Below, piece by piece: positions 23,346-34,750 of a DNA stretch of 64,000 nt. Under the pieces are notes generated by a model. The model was not told the origin of the DNA, made no database searches, and was given only the letters and a program-made list of their open reading frames with translations. The DNA comes from Enoplosus armatus. Taxonomy: Eukaryota > Chordata > Actinopteri > Centrarchiformes > Enoplosidae. Position numbers and translations under genes: made by a program. The stretch lies in the NCBI RefSeq assembly GCF_043641665.1, contig NC_092182.1:26559320-26623319 (forward strand), in the 5' to 3' direction. Each line of letters starts with the position of its first letter. Position 1 is the stretch's first letter.

Positions 23346-26059
23346 CTGAACAGGGACACAACAGAAAGAAGAGCGAGAGAAACCCAATCAACCGTTGACC
23401 TTGTTTGTCTTGTTTGTGTTGCGTTGCACACAGTTCGGCTTCAACGACGGTGAGTTAAAGTGAATTGTGTTTCTAGGCATGCGGGCCCCGAGGAAGAGGA
23501 CCCGCACCCTCTGTAGATATGAAGGGCTCGTTCTAAGCTAACGAAAACACAACAGTACGTTGCTTTTATCTCATGTTGTGTTGCATATCTAGAATATTAG
23601 AGACAGAAAGGTGTTGAAATCATAATGTTCATACAAACAGCTCCCACTTAAAATGACCAACCTTACAAAGCCTCTTCCACAGTGAGTTTTCAACCCTCCT
23701 AATGTTTCCAAACTGAGTAAACTCCCGCTCCACCTGAAGAAAAGGACCTCAGCTCACTTCGCTGACTTGAAAAATCGTTGTGCGCTAACTCCCTCCTTCC
23801 TCTCCAACCTCCCTTATCCATAATTTTGAACATGGGGGAGTTGTTGGCTGAAATTGAAAGCTGAGTCACTGTCTCAGCCCTGGAGTCAGGAATATCAGAG
23901 TGCCTCTCTCTGTCTCACACTTCTTTATTCTCCCTCTCTTCCCGTGCTACCTTTCTTCTCCTCCCTCCCTGACTCTTGGTTTTTACTCTGTCTCTAACGT
24001 ACTCTATCCTTTCTCTCTCTCTCTGTCTCATAACTGATTAATTAATAAAAGCAGTGTGCTAGATTAGCTGATCTCCCAGCGGAGTCGTAGCTGGCGGCCG
24101 CCTGGTGATTTCACCCACATTAGTTACACTTGTATCTCAGACGCTTCTCCTCCTCTTCTCCTCTGTTCTACTTTTCACTCAATCTAATCTCTCCCTCCCT
24201 CTTCCCCTCCCTCCTTCTGTTCCTCCTCAAGTTTTCTCTTTGTTCTGGCACATTTCCATCTTTCCTCTCAGTGCTCTTCCTTCTCTCCACTTCTTTCTTA
24301 TCTAAACCTGTTCTCCTTCACTTCCTTTTCTTTTTCTATTATCCTCCTTACATCTACTCACTTCTTCTTCTCTCATTTCCTCCATCTCTCCCCCCCCCCC
24401 GCACTCGTTTCTCTCCAAGCTGACATTTCTGTCCAAAGCCACTTTTGCTCCATCCAAATATTTCTATCTCTGACAGTAAAATATTTGCAAAGAGAATTAC
24501 AGAATTACTAACACACTCTCTGTCTCTCTTTTTAAGACGAAACATGATTCTTTCTGTTACGTCTTCTGAAAATAATTAAAGCCCTCAGCTGCTTAAAACT
24601 TTAAAGCCATTTATTATTCTGTCTCTTGGCTACTTTAACTGACTTTGTTTCACCACAAACCCAGCGTGTGTTTGATATTTTGTCTGTGTTACAGACAGAT
24701 ACACAATTATCCCAATGACAGAGTTCATTGAAGCAATTTGTCCAGCTTTTATACCCGAATGTTCTCCAGGTTCGTCTTTCTTTTGTCTGCCGACCAGTTC
24801 CTAAACAACCGATGAGATGATTCATGCATCAATCTGTCATTTGAACATCACTTTTTACATCTAAGCATCCACAGAAACCTCCTGCCAAAGACTTGTCAAT
24901 GCACTTCAGGGACATCGCACGACTTCCTGCCATTGAAAATAAACACGGGTCATTTTAAGCCGTATGAACAAACAACCAATGCTGTCATTCTGTATGAAGG
25001 ACAGACTCTCTCTCAGCGTGAAGGAGCAGATGGAGAAAAAGTCCTTTTCACTGTGCACGACTTACGCTACGCACCTGCATGAAAATAGAGGAAAATAGGG
25101 CCTGAAACAGCAAAGTAAAAGTAATCCCAGGCGATGAAGCTCACCGAGGCTTCTAATCCTCCCTCAGGGGGCGAACACTGGATTTACAGAAAGAAGTCTG
25201 TCCAGGGAGCCTGAGGTGTTTGAGGAGCGTACATCTCCTTTATTCATACCTGCATGTGTGTGTTTTAAATTGTCTTTCACTGTACATGTGTTTATTCAAT
25301 ATGCAACGGCATCTTGTCAGAGTCTGTGTGTGTGTGTTTACAGGTTTATTTGTCTCTCCGGGTGTGATCCTGAAGTGCGGGGGAGCTGTTTTCTGATATA
25401 TATAAACGTCAGCTCTGAGAGTGTATTCATCCTGCAGAGAAGCAGACAGCCGCCAAAGCGTTCTTCACAACATCCTGACAACTTGACGCAGTGCTCAAGC
25501 CGGAGCCTGCTTCATCGGTGTTTCCCCTGTATTCACTCAGCGGTGTCGGCCGGACCGACTCAACGAGAACCAATCAAAATTAATAAAACACGTTTTGGAT
25601 AAATACAGATAACCCATATTTCAATGTGATGACCCTGAAGGTGACTGGCAGCTTCTGTCTCGTGCCAGAGAGCTGCGAGTGGGAAGTGATCTGTAAAGTT
25701 ATCTCCACAGGACAGGAGTCCAGTCTGAGAGAGTTAGAGCCAAACAATGTAAAATCCAGTGTCTCACAAACAGAAACATTTATTGACCTTAAATAAGAAA
25801 TAGAAAATAGTATATTGTCAAGATTTGGACAGTGTGCAGAATCCCATTTTGATCTTCAGTTTTTCTATGATGACTTTGACATAAATGGTCACGTGTCTCA
25901 CATGTACATCACACATATATATGCTGCTTTCAGACCCACTAGGTCAACAGTCCATTGCTATATTTGTCACCACGCACCAGCTGCCCAGATTCAGTCGAAT
26001 ACACTCCAGCTCTCTGCACTGAAAGCGATCTCTTCCTCTGCCCTGGAGGTCTGCTTGAA

Positions 26060-26230
26060 ACAGTAAAGGATTCACTAATTCCAATTAATTTACTCTCCCT
26101 GCCTTTAATTAAAACACTCTTATGCAAATCGAGACACACTCCGCAACTTGATTAATCTCAAGTTAAAAAAAAGCCAATCCTTTTCCAATCATTATGCAAA
26201 TGTATTAAAATATGTACTCTTGAACTTGGA
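26060..26230. promoter_or_regulatory. candidate intronic enhancer with two POU octamers
   Basis: Two perfect ATGCAAAT octamers (26122-26129 and 26194-26201) lie in the same orientation 72 bp apart, among several TAATTA/ATTAA homeodomain cores and CCAAT words, in sequence free of simple repeats 0.5 kb from exon 4 within intron 4. The motifs are seen directly. The regulatory role is inference from their clustering and from the neuronal expression of dock3, since POU factors such as Brn/Oct bind this octamer. Confidence 0.4.
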
Positions 26231-26703
26231 AGGGAATCAGAAACGAGGAGCTTCATACCTTATTTAGAGAGAATGGGTCTCAAAACAACTGATCCCGACA
26301 GAAAACGAGATTTAATCAAATTATCCCCTAAATGGCTTCAGCTACAAGAGGAAGAAAAAGCCTCGCAGCGCTGGGGAAATGAAGTATGCTCAACTGTGGC
26401 AGATAGACGAGAGCGACTTAAGCTTGTATTGTCTCAGACAATCAGATCAGTGTTGCAGCGACATAAAGATGCTGACATAGATACGAAAAATAGACTTACA
26501 TCATGCGATGACCTTCCTCTTAAAGCAGTGCAGTTTATTCGAGCTGTTTGCAGTTATTTACACTTATATCACATTCTACTTGGTTTGATGTCGACTCCCA
26601 CTTTCACCAACTTCTCTCATATTTCTCTAATTAAACAAGTATGATGTTGGAGTAAATGTAGGTGTTTATTGAAGTGTGAACATTAAGGCCCCAGAGGTTG
26701 TGG

Positions 26704-26719
26704 TATATATATATATATA
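26704..26719 (+). repeat. (TA)8 run close to exon 4 donor
   Basis: Short TA run beginning 22 bp inside intron 4. Confidence 0.9.
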
Positions 26720-26741
26720 GCTTAGAGGTCGGTAGTCTTAC

Positions 26742-26797
26742 CCCCGGTTGGTGACGATGGCTTTCTTCAGGTGAATGTACCCGGCGGGGAAAACTCC
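26742..26797 (-). CDS. dock3: dock3 exon 4: end of SH3 domain and linker
   Basis: This 56-nt exon has acceptor tctgtctctgtctctccag and donor gtaagac. In phase 0 it encodes GVFPAGYIHLKKAIVTNR and ends with two bases of a Gly codon. GVFPAGYIHL is the last SH3 strand and the 3-10 helix. Other SH3 domains usually have Asn before the Tyr (P-x-N-Y), and human DOCK3 as recalled has PANY. Here the residue is Gly, while DOCK1 and DOCK4 have Ser, so loss of the Asn is tolerated in the family. The sequence KKAIVTNRG starts the linker to the helical region. The exon lies just beside a (TA)n run (26704-26719) on its intron-4 side. Confidence 0.95.
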
Positions 26798-26889
26798 CTG
26801 GAGAGACAGAGACAGAAAAAACAGACAATTAAAACCAGGATAAAAACCATCCTTTCTATAGATATACTAATAAAGAGACACTGCACCTT

Positions 26890-27010
26890 CACCCTCAGGG
26901 GACATGAACGCCCGAACAAGATTTCATGGCAATCCATCTTATATTTGTCAAGATATTTCAGTGACGACTAACCGACCGAACGACCTGTCGACCTTCACCA
27001 TCCATAGAGC
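26890..27010. repeat. dispersed fish repeat fragment
   Basis: The phrase atttcatggcaatccatctt followed by an agatatttcagtgacgac stretch resembles a very common percomorph repeat. It starts about 95 bp from the 5' border of exon 4. The family was not named; recognition is from memory. Confidence 0.45.
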
Positions 27011-28210
27011 CATCAGGGGCTGAAAGGGTTAGCTTATTTTGTGAATATTTAATTTAATGTAGAGTACCCTCCACTACTCCCCAACCTGCAACACAGACAG
27101 ACAGAACAAGCTGAATACATGTGGAGTGAAGACTACCTGCCCCGTACAGCGCTGCTACAAAACATGCACTGTGTCTCTGAGGTGCGCTGTTCAATAATTC
27201 ATGTGAGGTGCTGTGAAGGTTATAATGGAAGCTGCTAGCATGCTACGCAGGCCGCTTCATTTGTTTTAATATAAACACTCAGATTGCAGATACAGCAGAT
27301 ATACAGAAATGCATTTTCTTGTCTTTTCTGTTGTTCAGTTTCTAAATGTACGTTCTTGGAAACCAGGGATTTAAAGTGACATTATGCAGTATGACTTTTT
27401 ATATACCCTCAAACTGCATTTATCTTGATCTCCTGAACATTTGTCCGTCTTAGATGCGTCATTTCTCAATTTATAATGAAGAATCTTTGGTTTCATGTTT
27501 GTACAAACATTCTGCACAGCTTCACAGAGATGCTGGTGCTCATCAACTTGCTCAGCTATGCTACTTTCAAATGACTTTATTTTTTATTTCCCCTTTAATG
27601 TTGCAGAACAACAGATGTTTTCTCCCCAGGTCTCTGACAAGTCCATCAGTGCCTCTGCAGCATGTGTGGCCCCTGATGCGAGGACCCACTGAGACCCAGT
27701 GCAGCTTTGTGGCCGCCTTTACATCACTTTGTCTTTCGATGTGAAATGAAACGGTTTTCTCAGGAAATCATCCCACTTTATCTCTACACACTGTATTATA
27801 CCTCAGATGTGGAAGTAATGAGGTATTTTGTGTTATAAAATCTTTGTACCTCAAGTGACATCTTTCCTCAAGGACCTATTTTATGGAAAATGTGTGAGTG
27901 TAGAAAAACTAAGTAGAAGTAACAAAGTGTAGCTGGTGCTGCAGCAGTACTGAGGGAAACCTGCAGGGATTTCATTCATATTCCACTACATGTTTCAGAG
28001 AGGAGAAGAAGAGCAGAGGCAGAGAGGAGGGAATCTATTTTAGGATTGGACGTCTGTGTGTTGTTTGTGTGTGTTTGTTCATGTATGAAAACATCCTTAT
28101 GTACACTACTGTACGTGTGTGTGTGTTTGTGTTAGAATCCTATTTATGTGTTCCCTCAGTCGTCAGCTAGCCTGCATGCCAATATAGCCAGTATTAGCTT
28201 AGGTGCCAGC

Positions 28211-28238
28211 ATGTGTGTGTGTGTGTGTGTGTGTGTGA
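28211..28238 (+). repeat. (GT)14 microsatellite
   Basis: Pure GT run. Confidence 0.93.
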
Positions 28239-28799
28239 AGATGTATGTCCTATCTGTGCTCTGAAAGCTCAGCCTCTGGCAGCAGTTAGAAAAGACTCCT
28301 GTGCCATCGTGCATAATAACCCTGCTGTCTTTCAGGCAACACTTCAGCTGCTCCTCCTGCCGACAGAGATGTATTCTGCGGCGCTCGTCAAAAGACCTTT
28401 TAGGGTCAAACATCCCATAATAAAACACAGGGGAGCACCTTCCTCTGTTATTCAGTGTGAATGTACTTTAGGAGGAGACGAAGAGGGCGCCGGAGAGGGA
28501 GGGAGTCGGAGAGAGACTTATAAAGACAGGAAGGAATGAGAACAATAGTGCTAAGGAGAAATAGAGTAGCTGTGGTTAGCCATGCATTTGACAGGAGGGG
28601 TTCAGGTGGCGGCCCTGCCTCCAGAGAGCTGCCTCATTTATCTGTCTGCCCAGAGCCATGAACACACTCGGTTTGGTCAGAAAAACAACCTCTTCGTACT
28701 CACAACTCTGCTCCATTGCTGCATCTATACAACTCTGTTCTGGTTCTGTACTTTTCTTTAGCTTTTGTTGACACTAGAGAAGAAACATGAATATAACTG

Positions 28800-28960
28800 A
28801 GCACGTTTACTCAGGTACTGTACTTAAGTTGAATTTGGGGTACTTGTACTTTACACCTGTACTTCACTGGATTTCAGAGGGAAATATTGTTCTTTTTACT
28901 GCACCACATGTTTTGCAGCTGCTTACTGGTTACTTTGCATCAGTTAATAAACAGGACTGA
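28800..28960. repeat. dispersed fish repeat fragment (gtacttgtactttac type)
   Basis: Runs of tactgtacttaagttgaa, ggtacttgtactttac and cagagggaaatattgt are characteristic of a repeat found throughout percomorph genomes. A related scrap lies at about 385-565. Confidence 0.5.
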
Positions 28961-29655
28961 GAGTCTGCAGCCATGCTAGCAGCTCTTTGAGTCTGTCACT
29001 AGTTTTGCAGATATTTAGTCATAAACAAATAACCCCAAGTATTGGACATGTTGATTATTTTCCTCCACATTGGTCTAACTATGATGGCAACTTGTTGGTT
29101 ACTTATTTCATGGTGTGTTATTAGGAATGAGAGAAAACATCAGACTGAAATACAATAAATAAATAAATAACTGCATGTGAAGTTGGACTCAGAATCTGGT
29201 CAAATGTGCTTTTTAGACTACATTTGGAGAACGCAGACCATCGCCACTGTGAAGACCGGACTTTTATCTTCTGTATCAAGGCTAACACACTCCACAACTA
29301 TCTGTTAGCTGTCTCACCTTTTCACAGCCACCCAACTGAAGCCCCTGGATGATGCCAAGCGTGGTAGAAACTTGACAACAACTACGTCCTGTAGCACCAA
29401 ACAATCGGCTGTCTATGCTGCAGTGGAAACAAACATTACCACATGATTCTGGGCCTGGCTGTCCAAAGTCTGGATCCACCAGTTTGGACACTAAACACAG
29501 TTCACGGTCACATGAACTGGAAGTCCTTGTCTGAGGATCTCGGCAGGCAAACTCAGTCTCTTCCTCTATCTTGTGGCCTTTTCTTGACTGACGGCATTTG
29601 TTGTAATAGTTTTATTTGGTTTTAGCTCATAAAATAGAACAGTGTTGCTATGATG

Positions 29656-29658
<3 letters not shown>

Positions 29659-29732
<74 letters not shown>
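29659..29732 (+). repeat. (CA)37 microsatellite, arm of an inverted pair
   Basis: Pure CA run of 74 bp, followed 110 bp later by a GT array. Confidence 0.96.
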
Positions 29733-29740
<8 letters not shown>

Positions 29741-29841
29741 CTTGTTCCTGTCTGCCTGGTTAGCTGTGACAATGGATGGTTGTTAACAGGTCAGTGCATT
29801 CAGAACACCTCAGGCTCCTCTCTGATGCAACCTGGCTCAAA

Positions 29842-29873
29842 GTGTGTGTGAGTGAGTGTGTGTGTGTGTGTGC

Positions 29874-29940
<67 letters not shown>
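29842..29940 (+). repeat. (GT)n microsatellite, arm of an inverted pair
   Basis: About 99 bp of GT with GA and GC interruptions in the first third. The last 60 bp or so are pure and complementary to the CA array at 29659-29732. Confidence 0.96.
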
Positions 29941-29944
<4 letters not shown>

Positions 29945-32900
29945 ATGGGCAGGAGGTCATCACAGTGTTGCGTTCTTCCTAATTTAGCTGTTGGTGTTGA
30001 AGCACTGGCTCACTTAAAAGGTCACCGTGTTACAGAAAAAGAGAGAAAAGACGGAGACAAGAAGAGATAAAAATAAAGGAAGGTATAGACCGACAGCGAC
30101 AGACAAAGACACGAAAGCATAAGAAAGGATACAGACGCACAAGGATGAGTGAACAGGAGAGGAACAAGGCTGCAGTAAACATGTCATCCGCCCACAAATA
30201 ACACAGTCTCCCTCCGGACCAGTCAGCTGCAAACGCCGTCCGCCACCTCGCCGTGACCTGCGGTTTAAGTGCCAATCATTGTGAGATATGAAGTATCTCA
30301 ACAAACAGTCAGAGAAGAAGAAGGAAACAGAAACAGAGAAATATACAGCAGAACATCAGAAACAGAAAAAGGAAGACTGCGGCCGAGAGAAGATTATAAT
30401 ACAGAGACGCATAATTACCGTCCTCCCTTTTCTTTCTCCTCTACAACTCCTAACAGATGTTTACGCTTTCAGAGGCACATAACCAGCCAATTGTTGGTTT
30501 CCCCCAATTGTCCAGGAGACAAATCCAAGCAAATGCAAATAATGGCTTATTATCCACCTAAATACCCGAAGCACCGCTGAGTCTGATAGGCTCTATTGTC
30601 CATATGTGTGTGTGATTGTGTGTAAATGTGCATCTGTTCATGCAAACAATATTGGCTTATTCTCACATTTACACACTAATATACTGTATCATGCAATGTC
30701 CAACGGTGTACAGGCAAAGCTTAAGGCTCTCATTTCCAGGATTTCCAGGACTCGGGCGTTCTCTGTGAATAAGACGAAGCCTGGCTGACAGCAGGTGCCT
30801 CCACCTCAATGATCTTTTAAATCTCCTGAATATAATATAAAATGGGACGTGAAAAAGGTTTAAGGTGTTGATACAGAGATCAGCGGGGACTGATGCTTTA
30901 TATTCAGCTGTTTCTCCGTCTTCTTGACTCCAGATAAGGTCAATTACAGCAGAGCGCACAGACAAGTCGGCCATGTTGAAGTTAGAGGGACAAGAAGCAG
31001 GCTACAGTCCCGTCCCTGATCTTTAATGTGGGTGTTCCTTTTCACCGCCGCCGTAAATTATTCAACACCTCGCCATCGACAACACTGAGCCATCTGTCTT
31101 GATGGAGACTCCTCCTTCTGTCCAGCCTCCACCGTCTCTGCTCACAACACGGCTGAATAAAAGCACCGTCAGTGTGTTCAAATGCTTTGTTTTAATCTTC
31201 ATAAAAGTCCACTGAAAGTGAAAATCAACCGCACCAAGTTAAATGAAACAATAGGTATATATACAGTATATTTATATTTTTATTTCTTCTTCTTCATCAC
31301 ATTTCGACCTGATGTCTTTATGGGGAGTTGCTGCTTCTCTCCTCTCCTGTCTCATTTATCCTCATCAGGGTAACAAATCTCTCAAAGAGCATGAAACCAC
31401 AATAATTCATAAATTCTCCATACATATCAGATGAAACGGTTTTAATGGTTCTAATAAGAAGAGCAACTTCTTAACTGGAGGTGACCCACAGCAGGGAAAC
31501 TCTGGGACGCCTCAGGCCTTTAAATACGTCGTGAATTCACAAAAAACTAAAAATCAATATGAGACAGATTCTTACAGACAAACTGTCGTCACAGTCGTCA
31601 CAGATCATCATATCAGCTGATGTTTGCTTTCAGTGGAACAGAAATATTTGCCTTCGTTTCTCCACTCTCACTCTCCCACTTCTATCTTTGCTAGACTATT
31701 AAATAATTAATGGTCTTTGTAACCTCACTGCTGTTGGAACAGTGATTATTTGCGTATTATCATGACTTGAAAGATGGAATTCATCCACCACTTGTTGCCA
31801 AAGAGCTGCTGGAGGTAAAGGTATTTTAGGGCCGGATCATTCGTGCAGGTCGAGGGAGGCGGTTGTGAGTTAAATGCTTTACCGATTAATGCGAGAAAGG
31901 ACATCGTGAGAGACACTAAGTGGAGTTAGAATCCAGAGGCAGCTCAGAGGTCAGGCCGGTGGGAAAACAGCACGAGACGTCGGCCACAAAGACGCTAACT
32001 GGTTATGTTCTAATGGACCTACACTGAGGTGGACCCTCGCTGATGTCCTGAAAGTGTCAAAGTGTTCTGAGAGGACACTTACGGGATGAGTGGGAGTCTT
32101 AGCTAAACATCTGGAGATTAACTGTAGAACAGACAGTCAAGTCGACCAAATCACTTCACTGAAATGTGGCTTTCACCAAGCAGCTGAGCCTCCACAAGAT
32201 TATCTGTCCACAGAAAGATGGTTCCAGTTCCAGGACAGGGGCGGATCTCACGCACACGCTGCCTTAATTTGACACGGTGATTTCAGTAAACCAGCAGAGC
32301 TGAAACCACTCAAATATTCCAGATTAGTCACGAGTACGTCCACTCACGGTGTCAACGTCCGATCCTGCGTCGGACAGGTAGAACTGGGTTTAAGAACACA
32401 TGGCGCTAGAAATGTCTCTACATACAGGAAGGTGGGAGTATAATCCTGAGAGAGGGAGGGAGACCTGAGCTATTCCAAACACTCAGTTCAGCTGCAGGGC
32501 ATCGGCCGTGAGAGGAACACAAAGGTACAGCACAACATGAAGAGAGAGCGAGTCCTGGCTGATCCCTGCTCATAAAGACAGTGGGCGGGGACCACTTAGT
32601 CGTGGTAGAGGCCACGCCATATTAAAAAACACTTCAAATATCGCCGCATTGGGTTTAAAGCACTTATCAAAGTCAGTACGGCTCAAACACCGCGCAAAAG
32701 TTCAAAAGTCGAAGTTGAAAACATTAACAGATCGTGCTTAATGTGTTTCAGCTCATTTAGCGTCTCATCTCAACACGACCTCCGGCCTCAGTGGGTGAGA
32801 CAGATCTCACAGAGGAAACGCTGTTACATGACTGAAATCTCCTCCTTTTTATGATCAACCTGTTTTCCTCGCGTGTCATAAAGGTCAGAGGTCATCGCGG

Positions 32901-33385
32901 CCTCCTGCTCCTTCGCCACGTCGTACGTTCTCTGGTCTCCTGCACCTGATTACTGTCTCATCACACCTGCTGATGAGCTGCTGAAAAACTGTTCCAGTCG
33001 CTTCGGTCACGAGGTGGAAGCAGAAGAAGCTGCAGCTTCTCGTTGACGTTGCTCTCTACTCTCCTGGAGGACTTCATCCTCTGACCCCCCCCCCCCCCTC
33101 CATTCTACCCCCTGCTCTCTTCTTCCTTTGCGCTCTGTTCGTCGTCCTTGTTGCGAGCTGGAAACAGGACTGTGATACGGCATCACAACGAGTCTGGTCT
33201 ATAACTCCACGCAATGGTTCCCACTCGGCCGGGACGAAAAAATAACAACTTCCTTTCTTTCTTTGATTCTTCAACAATGAGCGTCTTTCTGAATAGTCTC
33301 TGACGTTTCCACGGCAACCAGATTGTTCATAAAGGCAAGAAGGCCATAAAAATAACAATGTCAGCAAATACTGCTCTCCTTTTTA

Positions 33386-34750
33386 GCCCCTCTCCTCCCA
33401 CCTCCTTCTCTCCCTCCTCCCTCCTTCTCTCTCTCTCCCCTCTCTCTCTCAGTCTCTCTCTCTCCCTCCCTCCTCCCTCTCTCTCCCTCCCTCCTTCTCT
33501 CTCTCCCTCTCTCTCCCTCCTTCCTTCTCTCTCTCCCTCCTCCCTCCTTCTCTCTCTCTCTCTCCCTCCCTCCTTCTCTCTCTCTCCCCTCTCTCTCGCA
33601 GTCTCTCTCTCTCCCTCCCTCCTCCCTCTCTCTCCCTCCCTCCTTCTCTCTCTCCCTCCTCCCTCCTTCTCTCTCTCTCTCTCCCTCCCTCCTTCTCTCT
33701 CTCTCCCCTCTCTCTCTCAGTCTCTCTCTCTCCCTCCCTCCCTCTCCCTCCCTCCTTCTCTCTCTCCCTCTCTCTCCCTCCTTCCTTCTCTCCCTCTCTC
33801 TCCCTCCCTCCTTCTCTCTCTCTCTCCCCTCTCTCTCTCAGTCTCTCTCTCTCCCTCCCTCCTCCCTCTCTCTCCCTCCCTCCTTCTCTCTCTCCCTCTC
33901 TCTCCCTCCTTCCTTCTCTCTGTCCCTCCTCCCTCCTTCTCTCTCTCCCCCTCCCTCCCTCCTTCTCTCTCTCCCTCCTCCCTCCTTCTCTCTCTCTCTC
34001 TCCCTCCCTCCTTCTCTCTCTCTCCCCTCTCTCTCTCAGTCTCTCTCTCTCCCTCCCTCATCCCTCTCTCTCCCTCCCTCCTTCTCTCTCTCCCTCCTCC
34101 CTCCTTCTCTCTCTCTCTCCCCTCTCTCTCTCAGTCTCTCTCTCTCCCTCCCTCCTCCCTCTCTCTCCCTCCTCCTCTCTCTCCCTCTCTCTCCCTCCTT
34201 CCTTCTCTCCCTCTCTCTCCCTCCCTCCTTCTCTCTCTCTCCCCTCTCTCTCTCCCACTCCTTCTCTCTCTCTCTCCCCTCTCTCTCTCAGTCTCTCTCT
34301 CTCCCTCCCTCCTCCCTCTCTCTCCCTCCCTCCTTCTCTCTCTCCCTCCTCCCTCCTTCTCTCTCTCTCTCCCCTCTCTCTCTCAGTCTCTCTCTCTCCC
34401 TCCCTCCTCCCTCTCTCTCCCTCCTCCTCTCTCTCCCTCTCTCTCCCTCCTTCCTTCTCTCCCTCTCTCTCCCTCCCTCCTTCTCTCTCTCTCCCCTCTC
34501 TCTCTCCCACTCCTTCTCTCTCTCTCTCCCCTCTCTCTCTCAGTCTCTCTCTCTCCCTCCCTCCTCCCTCTCTCTCCCTCCCTCCTTCTCTCTCTCCCTC
34601 TCTCTCCCTCCTTCCTTCTCTCTGTCCCTCCTCCCTCCTTCTCTCTCTCTCCCTCCCTCCCTCCCTCCCTCCCTCCTTCTCTCTCTCTCTCTCTCTTCCC
34701 CCTCCCCCCCCTCCCTCCCCTCCCTCCCCTCCTCCCCCCCCCCCCCCCCC
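33386..34750 (+). repeat. polypyrimidine satellite with 252-bp higher-order unit
   Basis: About 1.36 kb of CTCTCC, CCCTCC and CTTCTC words almost free of purines, ending in a C17 run (34734-34750). The marker cagtctctctctctcc recurs at 33450, 33599, 33718, 33839, 34037, 34132, 34289, 34384 and 34541. The last five give spacings 95, 157, 95, 157, so 34037-34288 and 34289-34540 are two copies of one 252-bp block. The dock3 transcript is purine-rich here. The 466-codon Ser/Leu/Pro frame is an artefact. Confidence 0.95.

Larger units (their letters stand above)
23346..26741 (-). other. dock3: dock3 intron 4 (3.4 kb)
   Basis: Donor gtaagac, acceptor ctgttgtgtccctgttcag. It contains a (TA)n run at 26704-26719 only 22 bp inside the donor, the candidate regulatory block with two octamer motifs at 26060-26230, a C-rich run near 24391 and a pyrimidine-rich zone at about 23900-24420. 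A 123-codon forward frame at 26273-26644 has no recognisable domain and no splice or family support. Confidence 0.85.

Noticed and set aside
26273..26644. 123-codon plus-strand frame in intron 4
   Set aside because: No recognisable domain, no splice context, ordinary intron composition. Length is within chance for this much sequence.
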